Origin: Marinobacter daqiaonensis
GTDB lineage: Bacteria > Pseudomonadota > Gammaproteobacteria > Pseudomonadales > Oleiphilaceae
Direction: 5' to 3'
NCBI RefSeq assembly: GCF_900115285.1
Contig: NZ_FOYW01000001.1
Location: 1,699,371 to 1,763,370, forward strand
DNA length: 64,000 nt
Shown: positions 38,499-48,026 of the stretch, in pieces
Layout: every line of letters begins with the position of its first letter
How positions within the stretch are numbered: position 1 is the first letter of the stretch
The notes under the pieces: generated by a model
The model's database searches: none
Told to the model about the DNA's origin: nothing
What the model saw: the letters and a program-made list of their open reading frames with translations, nothing else
Translations under genes and position numbers: made by a program

Positions 38499-39638
38499 TC
38501 AGCGAGTGGAATCGTCGACGTGGCGCAAAGCACTACGTTTTGTGAGCACGTCGGCATACATGTCTAGTAACTTTGGACAGATATAGTCTGGGGAAAAATA
38601 GTCCAGCGCTCTTTGCCTGAGCCTCTTTGAGTAGGCTTCCCACTGCGCCGCGTTCCCATTAAGCTCCACAACGGGCTTTACGAGTGCTTCAATATCGTCA
38701 AGATCAACGAGATACGTTCTTTCCCCAAGGACTTCTTCAACGGCATCAATGCGATACCCTACGACGGGAACGCCCGATGCCATCGACTCCAGAACCGAAT
38801 AGCCGAAAGTCTCATATTCAGAGAGCGTAAGGGACAAAAAAGCGCCCCGGTACATGGACGCAACGTCATTCACATGCCCGACGAACTCAATGTGATTGCC
38901 CGGATAGCGTTCTGATTCCTGCTTACACAATTCCCAGTATTTTTTGTCTTTCGGTTGACCAGCAACCAAAAAACGAAGGTTCTCACCCTCTTCCTGAAGC
39001 AGGCGATCCACCTGAAACAGCTGTATCTGACGTTTCCTCTCGGCAATGGCGGCCGGATAAAAGAGGTAATCAGAGGCAAATTGTTCCTGTGACCCTCCTT
39101 TCGGGTACTCGGAAACGTCAATGCAGTTATGCAAGGCTTTAACAGGAGTGTCGGGGGCGACGGCATGAATCTTACCAATCTCTTCACGCCTGAAAGACTC
39201 CGATACCAGAATGACGAGATCCGGCTTCCTCCAACTCCCGAACAACCAGGAGTAGAACTCCTTTCGATAGTGGAAACGGAGATGGGTCACAATCGGCCTC
39301 CGCGTTATTCTGGCCACCATACACGCAGCGAAGTACGCGACATCCGAGTTGCAATGTATTATATCAATTCGATTTTTTATTACAAAAAGCGACAACCTGA
39401 AAACCAGAAAAAGAAACCTCGGGTATTCTCTGTATTTTGGAATAAAAAAATTTGCGTCGAGAACCTTTCCATTTTGAAACCTCGACAATCTTTCCTTTAG
39501 CCAGCCCTTGTTTGGGGCAGAGACAAACACTCCATATCCGTTTTTGTCGAGCCAGCTTAACCAATGCACAAGAACTCGGGTACCGGCACCAGGCATCGGC
39601 GTTGCTCTCAAATAGAGGATACGACTTTTATTTTTCAT
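38499..39638 (-). CDS. Glycosyltransferase family 4 protein
   Basis: GT-B glycosyltransferase of about 379 residues. The N-terminal half has ATPMPGAGTRVLVHWLSWLDKNG. The C-terminal donor domain has the family signature SEYETFGYSVLESMASGVPVV. The ATG at 39638 has AAGGCGG four bases upstream and gives the normal N-terminus; the frame opens at 39764. It is the last gene of the 25-kb minus-strand run and converges with the plus-strand sulfotransferase. Moderately AT-rich. Confidence 0.88.
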   Translation of the reverse strand: MKNKSRILYLRATPMPGAGTRVLVHWLSWLDKNGYGVFVSAPNKGWLKERLSRFQNGKVLDANFFIPKYREYPRFLFLVFRLSLFVIKNRIDIIHCNSDVAYFAACMVARITRRPIVTHLRFHYRKEFYSWLFGSWRKPDLVILVSESFRREEIGKIHAVAPDTPVKALHNCIDVSEYPKGGSQEQFASDYLFYPAAIAERKRQIQLFQVDRLLQEEGENLRFLVAGQPKDKKYWELCKQESERYPGNHIEFVGHVNDVASMYRGAFLSLTLSEYETFGYSVLESMASGVPVVGYRIDAVEEVLGERTYLVDLDDIEALVKPVVELNGNAAQWEAYSKRLRQRALDYFSPDYICPKLLDMYADVLTKRSALRHVDDSTR

Positions 39639-39663
39639 AATGCCGCCTTCCAAAAAATCAAAC

Positions 39664-40350
39664 CTAGAATTGATAATCGTGCAATCGAATTTCAGTACGA
39701 AATGCGTTTTCAACGATTTTTCTGGAAGCTTCGGAGTAAACCTCTGTATAAGGCCGTTTATCACGCCTGTGCTCGGACTTGGCCTGCACTCCTAATTTTC
39801 CATCATAGGGAACGTCAAGCATAGAAAACACCTCGGCCAGCTCATCACTTAATGACTCATACCTGATAACGCGGTCAACAAGCAGATCGCCATTGTTATC
39901 CAGATAGATAGGATGGTTAAAGCAGAATTTTCCGGAGGCTAGGTATTCGTCGAATGTTAGCACTCCTCCGGTCCGCTCTCTCACCATGTGAAAGTGCGAT
40001 AAAGTTTTATCCCAGGGATTTCGTTCGATGCAGAACTTGAAGTAATTATTCCATACATCAGAAGGCAACCGGTGTCGCAGTATTCTGGCGGGTATATGGT
40101 TATAAAATTTCCTTCGCGCCAAGAGGTCCCGGGCCGCTCTTCGAATACCGCGGCCGTCCTTCTCAATCAGATCATATACCGGGTTCCAGAGTCCTTTGTG
40201 ATTCCTGGGCACGTGTGACTTCTCCGGAGGAAACACCGGGGTCACAATATCGTCTTCACTGCAATGATCCGAAAGGAAAACCTCGACGCTCGTGCCGGCT
40301 GTTTTTAGGGTCTTGATAAAAATAAAGCGATATTTATGTGAGACGATCAT
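39664..40350 (-). CDS. Sulfotransferase family 2-type protein
   Basis: 228-residue protein starting MIVSHKYRFIFIKTLKTAGTS, the phosphosulfate-binding loop of the sulfotransferase_2 group (chondroitin/dermatan type), with the second motif CIERNPWDKTLSHFHM. The start at 40350 has GGAG five bases upstream; the frame opens at 40407. It lies between two GT4 genes near the end of the cluster. Probably sulfates a sugar of the exopolysaccharide. Confidence 0.83.
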   Translation of the reverse strand: MIVSHKYRFIFIKTLKTAGTSVEVFLSDHCSEDDIVTPVFPPEKSHVPRNHKGLWNPVYDLIEKDGRGIRRAARDLLARRKFYNHIPARILRHRLPSDVWNNYFKFCIERNPWDKTLSHFHMVRERTGGVLTFDEYLASGKFCFNHPIYLDNNGDLLVDRVIRYESLSDELAEVFSMLDVPYDGKLGVQAKSEHRRDKRPYTEVYSEASRKIVENAFRTEIRLHDYQF

Positions 40351-40421
40351 GACCGCTCCGTGTCTCCCGATTGTTGACTTTCTGAAACGTTGCGACTGGA
40401 AGACCAACAGGGGCTGCCAGG

Positions 40422-41561
40422 CTATGTAAAAAGCTCTCTGGCATTCACGGCCAAGGTCTCCCAGCTAAAACGACTCTCCACGTGCTTACGCCCCGCACGT
40501 CCCATCGTTTTCAATCTGTCAGGATTCCTGAGCAGTTCAGCGACAGCTTGTGCAATACTTTCAGGGTTGGTGCAATCCACCAGAACGCCTGTGACCCCTT
40601 CTTCCAGGGTTTCCCGGGTTCCTCCCGATGCGCCGGCGAGGACGGGACGACCGCATGCCTGGGCTTCCAGCAGTACCATCCCAAAGCCCTCATCATCGTT
40701 GCCGACCCGCCGGTTGGGCAGGGCAAACAGATCGCAATGTCGATAGCAGGCGGCCATGCGGGCATCATCCACTTCGCCCATGAACTGTACATGCCGGGCT
40801 ATGCCCAGGTCATTCGCGAGGCGCTCGAGTGCCGGTCGTTCCTCGCCGCCGCCTATGACGGCGTAGTTGATGTTCGGAAATTGTCCGGCCAGGTCGGGAA
40901 GGGCGCGTATCATCATATCCTGGCCCTTGCGTCGCTGCAGCCTGCCAACGGTGAGTATGTTGATGTTGCCCTCCCAGCCCGCCGGTTTGGGCGTGGCCGG
41001 GTCAGGTCTGAAGTGATCCACATCAACACCCGGGGTCATGACGATGACCTTATCGTCGCTCAGACCCCACTTATCCCTCAGAATCCGAAAGCTGTTTTCG
41101 CTATTGCAGATGATTTGCTCCGCATGCCTCATCACCAGACGTGTCAGCCAGGTCAACTCCCGACTGGTCAGTGCTGTCTCCACGTCCTCGCCGTGCACAT
41201 AACAGCTGTATGGTATTCGGTCGCTGATCCTTAGCATCAGGGCGGCCACACCTTCCGGGAGGACCCGGCCACAGTGGACCTGATGAATACCTTCCTGTCT
41301 GGCGGTATTTCTGAGTTTTCTCCATGTACGCCAATAGAACTTCGCGCCAGCCAGGGAGCGCACACCCCACTCTCCACTGCTGAGGTTGTACCGGTGAACC
41401 GGGTGCTTTGACTGGCTGTCGTATGCGTCGGCGCCATCGCTGGCCCCTACCAGGAAGGCGACACTCTCGCTGGGGAAACGGCCGTATATTTCAGAGAACC
41501 AACGTCCGCTCCCGCCATGGGTGGGCGGAAAAATCTCGCTGAATAGCAGAATCTTCTTCAT
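40422..41561 (-). CDS. Glycosyltransferase family 4 protein
   Basis: 379-residue GT-B enzyme. The N-terminal ILLFSEIFPPTHGGSGRW glycine-rich acceptor loop and the C-terminal DDEGFGMVLLEAQACGRPVLAG donor-binding motif are present, with the linker NILTVGRLQRRKGQDMMIRALP. It overlaps the upstream sulfotransferase gene by four bases, so the two are coupled. The sugar is unknown. Confidence 0.92.
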   Translation of the reverse strand: MKKILLFSEIFPPTHGGSGRWFSEIYGRFPSESVAFLVGASDGADAYDSQSKHPVHRYNLSSGEWGVRSLAGAKFYWRTWRKLRNTARQEGIHQVHCGRVLPEGVAALMLRISDRIPYSCYVHGEDVETALTSRELTWLTRLVMRHAEQIICNSENSFRILRDKWGLSDDKVIVMTPGVDVDHFRPDPATPKPAGWEGNINILTVGRLQRRKGQDMMIRALPDLAGQFPNINYAVIGGGEERPALERLANDLGIARHVQFMGEVDDARMAACYRHCDLFALPNRRVGNDDEGFGMVLLEAQACGRPVLAGASGGTRETLEEGVTGVLVDCTNPESIAQAVAELLRNPDRLKTMGRAGRKHVESRFSWETLAVNARELFT

Positions 41562-42607
41562 GCTGGCGGGCCTCCCTGCAGGAACTCATCAATGACAGCG
41601 TCACACTCTTCTTCTATGGCCTGAAACCAGCTGGCAGAGGCATAGTCGAGCCACCGGTTTCCGGCTGGTGTGACAAATGAAAGATCGACACTCTCTCTCT
41701 GGTTTCCGTCAGACTTATCGATAGCTTTGATTATCGAGCGTATGGTGCTTTCCGGGCTGTTTGCCAGATCCTCCATTGCGACGCTGACGTCAGCATAATG
41801 ACAGCCAAAGCAATAGGACAGTTTCCAGATACAATAGAAAAGATAGTATTGATGGCGATCCTGGTACGGTGCCAGGAAAGGGAACTGACGACACAGGTCC
41901 CGGACCCATATCCCCAAATAGAAATGGTCCGGGAAACCTTCCGGGGACGTTGCCTGAGAAGGATATTTCGCGGGGTCCCGGAGTACGGAGCACCACTGAT
42001 CCCGCGGATTACGGTAGATATGAACAATACGTGCTTCGGGGTAATTTGACCTGAGCCATCCCAGACGGAAGTCCACCCGGTTGAATTGCAGCACTGCGCG
42101 GCCTTTTGCTTTGGCCACCAGGGTGTTGATGTAGGCCTTCATGTCGAAATCGAAGGCATGCTCATCCATGTACAACTGATGCCTGATCCAGTCTTCATGA
42201 TAGTAATTACCCAGCTCTGCCAGGCCGGTATATTCCGACCAGTACTCGCTAACACCCCGGTGAGTACCATCAGTGTAATCCCCTCTCTGCTCCATACTGA
42301 ACCAGCGTCGCTCGTTGAAGGGCTCGTAATAGGCCGTGTATCCCTCAAGGTTCCGGAAAATGTTCCAAAGCAGTGTGGAACCACTTCGAAACCGGCCCGT
42401 TATAAAGACGGGGGACTGCCGAGGTTCATGGCTGGCAGGCTGACCCTCCCCGTAAGGATTCGGTGAGAATTGAATTCGCTGGCGAATACAGCCGTACTCG
42501 GGAAGGGTCCGGTTCAGGTAGTGGCGCACTTCCTCGGTTTTTATAAGCCGTAGAAACTGGCGGAGAAGTATCTCTCTCACATGGCGGCGTAGCTTCGTCA
42601 AAGACAT
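41558..42607 (-). CDS. Sulfotransferase domain protein
   Basis: About 349 residues. The phosphosulfate loop FITGRFRSGSTLLW (68-81) and the 3'-phosphate motif RIVHIYRNPRDQWCS are clear. The ATG at 42607 has GGGAGG eight bases upstream; the frame opens at 42709 inside the flippase gene. It is coupled to the following GT4 by a four-base overlap. One of four sulfotransferases in the 37-52 kb part of the window. Confidence 0.88.
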   Translation of the reverse strand: MSLTKLRRHVREILLRQFLRLIKTEEVRHYLNRTLPEYGCIRQRIQFSPNPYGEGQPASHEPRQSPVFITGRFRSGSTLLWNIFRNLEGYTAYYEPFNERRWFSMEQRGDYTDGTHRGVSEYWSEYTGLAELGNYYHEDWIRHQLYMDEHAFDFDMKAYINTLVAKAKGRAVLQFNRVDFRLGWLRSNYPEARIVHIYRNPRDQWCSVLRDPAKYPSQATSPEGFPDHFYLGIWVRDLCRQFPFLAPYQDRHQYYLFYCIWKLSYCFGCHYADVSVAMEDLANSPESTIRSIIKAIDKSDGNQRESVDLSFVTPAGNRWLDYASASWFQAIEEECDAVIDEFLQGGPPA

Positions 42608-42647
42608 ATTCGCAACCTCCCGGAGGGGACGGCGTCTGATTCCCTGG

Positions 42648-44093
42648 TCATTTTTTCCTCCTGAAAGAGAGAAGAACACCTCGAAGTTCTTTAAACAGGG
42701 GGTGGCCAAGCAGGTAGAGCAACAGCAACCAAAGCGGCGGCATCACCAGGGTGAGGGCCACCGCTGGCTGCCAGGCCGGGGCCAGTTCAAAATCAATCAG
42801 TTGCCTGACCACCAGGGTCATGACCCCACAGCCTGCGGCAATCGCAAGGTTCGGCAACCAGGCACTGGCGAACGCCATGGGCTTCAACCCGATGCAGGCA
42901 CGCAGCACCAAAGTGATGAAAAAAACCTCGAAAAAACCAACCAACATGAATACCTGTGCGATCCGCTCAAGACCGGCGGGGTAGGCTGCGATCACGCCCA
43001 TGACAAGCAGGAGGAAAATGACCAGATCCTTGATCAACATGATTTTCTCGCGATGCATGGCGACGAGAACATCATTGGAGAACCAGTGCACGGAGCGCAG
43101 GGCCGCCCATATGGCCAGCCAGGCCACTAAAGGTGCCGCTGCATCCCATTGGTCACCGAAGAACAGCCGGATCGCCGGCAAGCTGGCCAGGCTGCCAACC
43201 ACAAGCACAGGCCAGACCAGTCCGCCGAGCAAGACACTGGCCCGCTGGTAGGCGAATCGTACATCGCCCCCTTCACGACGAGCGCCCGAGAGGTAAGGGA
43301 GCGCAACAGGACTGACCCCTCGCATCAGTGTTTCGGAGACAAACTGGGTAAAACCCATCCCCCGGGAAAACATGCCCACCTCAAAGGTGGTTCCCATCTT
43401 GCCAATAATCATGTCGGGGAGCACAACAACAGCCTTCCTCAGAATACCCGCTGAAGAATTGAAAATCCCGAGACTGGCAATTGCCTTAACACCGGTCATG
43501 CTCGGCAGGTAAGCCATGGCTTTCGGTCGAAGCAGGAGGTTAGCGATAAGACACTTGGAGAGCGCGCCCGCGACCTGTCCCCAGGCCAGTGAGTAAAAGC
43601 TCAGTCCGGCATATATCAGTGACAAGGTCACCACCAGCGCCACGATGGCGCCAAAAAACTGCATGCGGAACAGCAAATTAAATTTGAGATCACGGGAAAA
43701 CAATGCCGAAGGCACACTGATAAATGGCGCCAGGAAGAACGTCAGGGAAAGGATTCTGAACACGGTTGCCACCGGCGGAAGCTCATAGAAATCAGCAGCT
43801 AGAGGAGCTACGATAAGGATGGCAAAACCGAGCCCCCAGGATATGAGGATTGTCAGGCCGAGGCCTGCCCTCACTTTTTCAGCGGTTAGCTCCACTTCAC
43901 GCACAAGGTAAGCTCCGGCACCGAGTATACGGAACTCGCTGATGAGCATGACAATGCCGCTGGCAATGGCAAAGGTGCCGATTTCATCTGGTGTAAGGAG
44001 TCTTGCCACCGCCATCATCGAAACCAGGCCGATCAGCATGACGCTGTAGCGGGTGATCGATGAGAAGATTACTGCCCTGCGAACCTGCGACAT
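42648..44093 (-). CDS. Lipopolysaccharide/oligosaccharide flippase (Wzx-like)
   Basis: About 481 residues with 12-14 predicted helices. It begins SQVRRAVIFSSITRYSVMLIG and has the PST-family ARLLTPDEIGTFAIASG motif. It would move the lipid-linked repeat unit to the periplasmic face for polymerisation. The start at 44093 lies seven bases after the upstream GT4 stop; a longer frame opens at 44249 inside that gene. It is the flippase of the main cluster, distinct from the exosortase-linked one at 22953. Confidence 0.9.
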   Translation of the reverse strand: MSQVRRAVIFSSITRYSVMLIGLVSMMAVARLLTPDEIGTFAIASGIVMLISEFRILGAGAYLVREVELTAEKVRAGLGLTILISWGLGFAILIVAPLAADFYELPPVATVFRILSLTFFLAPFISVPSALFSRDLKFNLLFRMQFFGAIVALVVTLSLIYAGLSFYSLAWGQVAGALSKCLIANLLLRPKAMAYLPSMTGVKAIASLGIFNSSAGILRKAVVVLPDMIIGKMGTTFEVGMFSRGMGFTQFVSETLMRGVSPVALPYLSGARREGGDVRFAYQRASVLLGGLVWPVLVVGSLASLPAIRLFFGDQWDAAAPLVAWLAIWAALRSVHWFSNDVLVAMHREKIMLIKDLVIFLLLVMGVIAAYPAGLERIAQVFMLVGFFEVFFITLVLRACIGLKPMAFASAWLPNLAIAAGCGVMTLVVRQLIDFELAPAWQPAVALTLVMPPLWLLLLYLLGHPLFKELRGVLLSFRRKK

Positions 44094-44100
44094 ACCGGCG

Positions 44101-45228
44101 CTAACCCCGAAGCATCTGTTGGTATAACTGCTCGTACCCACAAACCATCGGGCTGACTGAAAACCGGGCGTCGAAGCGTTTTCTGCCGGCGTCTCCCATA
44201 CCCTTCCGCACGGCGTCGTTACCCAGAAGATCCTCAATTGCCACAGCAAGCGCTACAGGGTTGTCGGTAGGAACCAGCAGTCCTGTCTCGCCATCCCCGA
44301 CAATCTCCGGATTCCCTCCCACCGCGGTTGCAATCACAGGGATACCCAGGCTCATGGCTTCCAGCAGGGTCATGGATGTGCCTTCGGTGTGGGAAGTCAG
44401 CAGGAAGAGATCCATCGCGGCAAGGTAGTCGGCGGGCTCTGGCCGGAAGCCTGTGAAAATGACCCGATCAGCGATCCCCAGAGTTCTTGCCTGCTGCTCG
44501 AGGCTTGTCCGGGCCGGGCCATCACCCACCATCAGGAGCCAGGTATCGGGCCATCGAGGGAGTACTCTGGCAAAAGCCTCCAGCATCATCGCCTGATTCT
44601 TGACTGGGTCCAGTCTTGCAACGGTTCCCAGAACCCTATGACCGTCGGGAATCCCCTCTTGCTGACGCACAGCGGAGACAGCCTCGGGGTCACGTACCAG
44701 GCCCTTGATCCCGTTATAGACAACCTGGATTTTTCCGGCGGGCACGAACTCATACCGTGCAAGGGCCTTCCGGGTGGCCTCCGAGATAGCGACCACGTTC
44801 CTCGTCATCAGCGCCATAAGAGGATTGATCAGTGCGGCCTTGTAGCGGTAGCGATCTGGGTGGAAGCGCCCGTGCTCCGTAAAAATCACCTTCGCCGCTG
44901 TTCCCCAGCTCGCCATCCAGCCATACACCCAGGGCGTGTATTGGTGACAATGGACAATTCGGACATCAAATTCACGAATCATGCTTCGAATCCGGTGGAT
45001 CAGTTGGCGATCAAAACCCGGATTACGCTGGAACGCAAACACCTCAACTCCCTCGCGACGGACCTGCTCGCCAATATCTCCAACCTCACCGTCGATGCAC
45101 AGCACGCTGTTAATGAACTTTTCCTGGGCAAGGCCAGTGACCAGTTGCCGGATAACCTGCTCGGTACCACCAAAGCCCATATTGAAGGTAATGTGGAGGA
45201 TCCTCTCTGGCTGTTGCTTCTGTTCCAT
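44101..45228 (-). CDS. Glycosyltransferase family 4, XrtA-cluster type
   Basis: About 375 residues; GT-B fold with HITFNMGFGGTEQVIRQL at the N-terminus and SHTEGTSMTLLEAMSLGIPVIATAVGGNPEIV in the donor domain. It resembles the sugar transferases repeatedly found with PEP-CTERM/EpsH systems. The ATG at 45228 gives the normal N-terminus, though its ribosome-binding site is weak; the frame opens at 45324. It lies between the transglutaminase-like gene and the flippase. Confidence 0.88.
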   Translation of the reverse strand: MEQKQQPERILHITFNMGFGGTEQVIRQLVTGLAQEKFINSVLCIDGEVGDIGEQVRREGVEVFAFQRNPGFDRQLIHRIRSMIREFDVRIVHCHQYTPWVYGWMASWGTAAKVIFTEHGRFHPDRYRYKAALINPLMALMTRNVVAISEATRKALARYEFVPAGKIQVVYNGIKGLVRDPEAVSAVRQQEGIPDGHRVLGTVARLDPVKNQAMMLEAFARVLPRWPDTWLLMVGDGPARTSLEQQARTLGIADRVIFTGFRPEPADYLAAMDLFLLTSHTEGTSMTLLEAMSLGIPVIATAVGGNPEIVGDGETGLLVPTDNPVALAVAIEDLLGNDAVRKGMGDAGRKRFDARFSVSPMVCGYEQLYQQMLRG

Positions 45229-45248
45229 GAATGATGGGGGTCCGATAT

Positions 45249-46121
45249 TCAGTGTGAAGTAGTGCGTCGTGTTCGTGCCAGCCATATCAACGGCAGCACA
45301 ATGAGAGCCACCGGAACCAGCCACTTGGCAACGTAGCTGGCATGCTCAAAGACGTAGCGCTTGCTCATGAAATGATAGGTATCATCAAAGATGGCATGAT
45401 CGGTCTTATAGATCGATAAAAGGGTGTCAGTCTCCCTCTCGGAATAACCTGCAGCGAGATATCGGTCTCGAACCTGTTTCGGATCCTCTAACAGGCTCTC
45501 CAGTGGAATGCCGAGACCGACCCCAAAATCCGGATCCAGGAGATTGCGCCGTCCGTCACTGTCTTCAAACTCGACAATAACGTGACCATGAAACGACACA
45601 ATGCGATTCGGAATCCCATACCGGTCCATGACGCTGGAAAGAATGGTCGATGCATCGCCACAGATACCTATCCCGCGACGGATATTCCGCCGGTAATCCG
45701 CATAGTGGTAGCGTTCGAACTGCGGCAGACCCGAAAACCGGCCAATGGCCCAAAGGAAGTAGTTCTCCCATATCGGCACCAGTTGACGGTATTCCTCCGG
45801 GTCAACACGATTCCATTTCACATGGACCAGACTTTGATTGACGACCTTGTTGGCCGCCTCTGCCCGCTGCGTCAGGGGCTCGATACCAGCGAGGCGGTCA
45901 ATGGCGTCCAAGCTTTGCTGATAACTCCAGACCTCTTCAGTGACAAAACGCAACTGGTCTCTATCGGTCACTCCCAGGCCTGGTTTGCGTAAAGGCTGGG
46001 TCAGCCCATATAGATTGATTCCCATAAGCACAATGCCAACGGCAAGGCATAGCAGCGCCGCCAGCAACAGGAAACGGTTACGGGCACCTCGGCGAGAGGT
46101 TGCTGAATGGTTCATGACCAC
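45249..46121 (-). CDS. Membrane-anchored transglutaminase-like protein
   Basis: 290 residues with a transmembrane helix at each end (about 17-40 and 262-282) around a transglutaminase-like (papain-fold) domain. The catalytic triad is visible: Cys154 in GIGICGDAS, His180 in FHGHVIVEF and Asp196 in NLLDPDFG. The domain probably faces the periplasm. Such enzymes may hydrolyse or form amide bonds; the substrate is unknown. The start is a GTG at 46121 or the ATG at 46115. Its place between asnB and a GT4 suggests work on the polysaccharide or an attached peptide. Confidence 0.75.
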   Translation of the reverse strand: MVMNHSATSRRGARNRFLLLAALLCLAVGIVLMGINLYGLTQPLRKPGLGVTDRDQLRFVTEEVWSYQQSLDAIDRLAGIEPLTQRAEAANKVVNQSLVHVKWNRVDPEEYRQLVPIWENYFLWAIGRFSGLPQFERYHYADYRRNIRRGIGICGDASTILSSVMDRYGIPNRIVSFHGHVIVEFEDSDGRRNLLDPDFGVGLGIPLESLLEDPKQVRDRYLAAGYSERETDTLLSIYKTDHAIFDDTYHFMSKRYVFEHASYVAKWLVPVALIVLPLIWLARTRRTTSH

Positions 46122-46127
46122 ATTACC

Positions 46128-48023
46128 CTATTTGCTATCCACATAAGCTCCCCACCAGAGTTCGAAGGCCAACATGCTCCAGAGTTCCTGTGTGTACTGG
46201 CTGTTTCCACCCTGGTGCTGCTGCCACAAATCCCGAACCGCGTTCATATCAAAGCAATGGGACAGGCCGCCCTCGTCATCATTGAACACCGACTCAGCGG
46301 TGTCGAAAAGCTCGTTCCGCAGCCATTCCGCAAGAGGTACCGAAAAGCCCATTTTCTTGCGATACAGGACGTCATCCGGCAGCAGCCTTGAGAAGGTGTC
46401 CTTGAGAATGAATTTCTTCTCCCTGCCCTTCATTTTGAGCGCAGAAGGAATGCTGGCCGCGTACTCCACCACCCGATAGTCCAGCAGAGGAGCGCGGGTT
46501 TCCAGAGAGTTGGCCATACTCATCCGGTCCACCTTGGTGAGGATATCCCCCGGCAGATAGGTTTTTATATCCGTGTAGAGGATCTTCGACAGATGATCGT
46601 CGGTGTCCGCGTTATGGTAATGATGCCGGGTAATATCGGCGGGATCGTAGCCTTGGGTCTCGCGCTTCAGCTCACCCCGAACCAGGCGGTTCCAGACCGA
46701 GCGCCGGAAGAAGCTGTTGGTTACGAAAAAGCCTTCGTCCGGCTCCATGGCCAGCGTACCCAGCAGGGATTGAGCCTTCCGGGTGAACGGGCTGTTCATG
46801 GCACCCGCCAGCTGCGCGAGGCGTGGAAAAGCGCTGTGGCGAAGCGCACTCGGGAATAGCCGCCTAATCCGGTTTTCCAGATGGTCGGTGCGATACTTGC
46901 TGTACCCGGCAAAGTTCTCGTCACCACCGTCACCGGCGAGAGCAACAGTCACTTTCTGCCGGGCCAGTTGCGACACAAAGTAGGTGGGCACAAAGGATGG
47001 ATCCGCGAAAGGCTCATCAAAGAAGCGTGCGATCTCGGAGAGGCTGCCAGCCACATTCTCCCGAACGGTAAATTCATGATGATCCGTATGAAAAAGTTCA
47101 GCGACCTTTTTTGCCCAGATCACCTCGTCAAAGCGCCTGGAATCAAATCCGATCGAGCAGGTGGTCACCGGCCGGTCGGCGTGGCCTGCCATCAGGCCGA
47201 CAACGGCACTGGAGTCCACACCGCCGCTGAGAAAGGCCCCCAACGGCACATCACTGACCATCCGCATACGTACGGCATCGTCGATCAGGTCGTACAGTCC
47301 TGCTTCCAGTTCCGGCAGGCTGGCCGAACTGGGCCTTGCGAAGGAGACGTCCCAGTACTGCCGGACAGTCAGCTCTTCGCCATCGATGGTTAGCCAGTGG
47401 CCAGGAGGCAGTTTGTGAACATGCCTGTAGATCGTCTTTGGATCCGGCACATACTGATAAGCAAAGAAATCCTTGATCGCATCCGGACGGATATCGGTTT
47501 TCACAAACGGCACCTGCAGCAGTGCCTTGATCTCCGAGGCAAAGGCAAACTGGCCACTTTCCTGATAGTAATAGAGGGGCTTCTTCCCCAACCGGTCCCG
47601 TGCCAGAAACAACTGCCTTGCCTCCCTGTCCCAGATGGCAATGGCGAACATGCCGTTGAGATCCTCCAGGCATTTTTCACCCTTGTGATCGAACAGCGCC
47701 AGCAGGACTTCGGTATCCGTTTGGGTGCGGAAGCGGTATCCGACTGCCTCCAGCTGCTTTCGGATCTCCCGGAAGTTATAGATCTCGCCGTTGAAGGCAA
47801 TGATATAGCGGCCGGATTCCGACACCATGGGTTGATTACCGGCATCACTGAGATCGAGGATGCTCAGGCGCCTGTGCACCATGCCCACATAGTCGTCCAT
47901 CCAGACGCCGCCCGCGTCCGGCCCTCTGTGCCTGATCGACCGTCCCATGGCCTCAAGCCACATGCGATGGGCATCCCGCTCGGGTGTGTTGGGCATCCGC
48001 AGAAATCCGGCCAGTCCGCACAT
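46128..48023 (-). CDS. asnB: Asparagine synthase-type amidotransferase
   Basis: 631-residue glutamine-dependent amidotransferase. Cys2 is the N-terminal nucleophile (MCGLAGFLR), followed by the class II glutaminase domain (RHRGPDAGG, NGEIYN) and a synthetase domain with the pyrophosphate loop SGGVDSSAV. AsnB-like proteins of this kind are regular members of XrtA exopolysaccharide clusters, where they probably amidate a uronic acid or similar carboxylate rather than make asparagine. It lies three bases downstream of a GT4 gene. A housekeeping asparagine synthetase role cannot be excluded. Confidence 0.9.
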   Translation of the reverse strand: MCGLAGFLRMPNTPERDAHRMWLEAMGRSIRHRGPDAGGVWMDDYVGMVHRRLSILDLSDAGNQPMVSESGRYIIAFNGEIYNFREIRKQLEAVGYRFRTQTDTEVLLALFDHKGEKCLEDLNGMFAIAIWDREARQLFLARDRLGKKPLYYYQESGQFAFASEIKALLQVPFVKTDIRPDAIKDFFAYQYVPDPKTIYRHVHKLPPGHWLTIDGEELTVRQYWDVSFARPSSASLPELEAGLYDLIDDAVRMRMVSDVPLGAFLSGGVDSSAVVGLMAGHADRPVTTCSIGFDSRRFDEVIWAKKVAELFHTDHHEFTVRENVAGSLSEIARFFDEPFADPSFVPTYFVSQLARQKVTVALAGDGGDENFAGYSKYRTDHLENRIRRLFPSALRHSAFPRLAQLAGAMNSPFTRKAQSLLGTLAMEPDEGFFVTNSFFRRSVWNRLVRGELKRETQGYDPADITRHHYHNADTDDHLSKILYTDIKTYLPGDILTKVDRMSMANSLETRAPLLDYRVVEYAASIPSALKMKGREKKFILKDTFSRLLPDDVLYRKKMGFSVPLAEWLRNELFDTAESVFNDDEGGLSHCFDMNAVRDLWQQHQGGNSQYTQELWSMLAFELWWGAYVDSK

Positions 48024-48026
48024 CAG

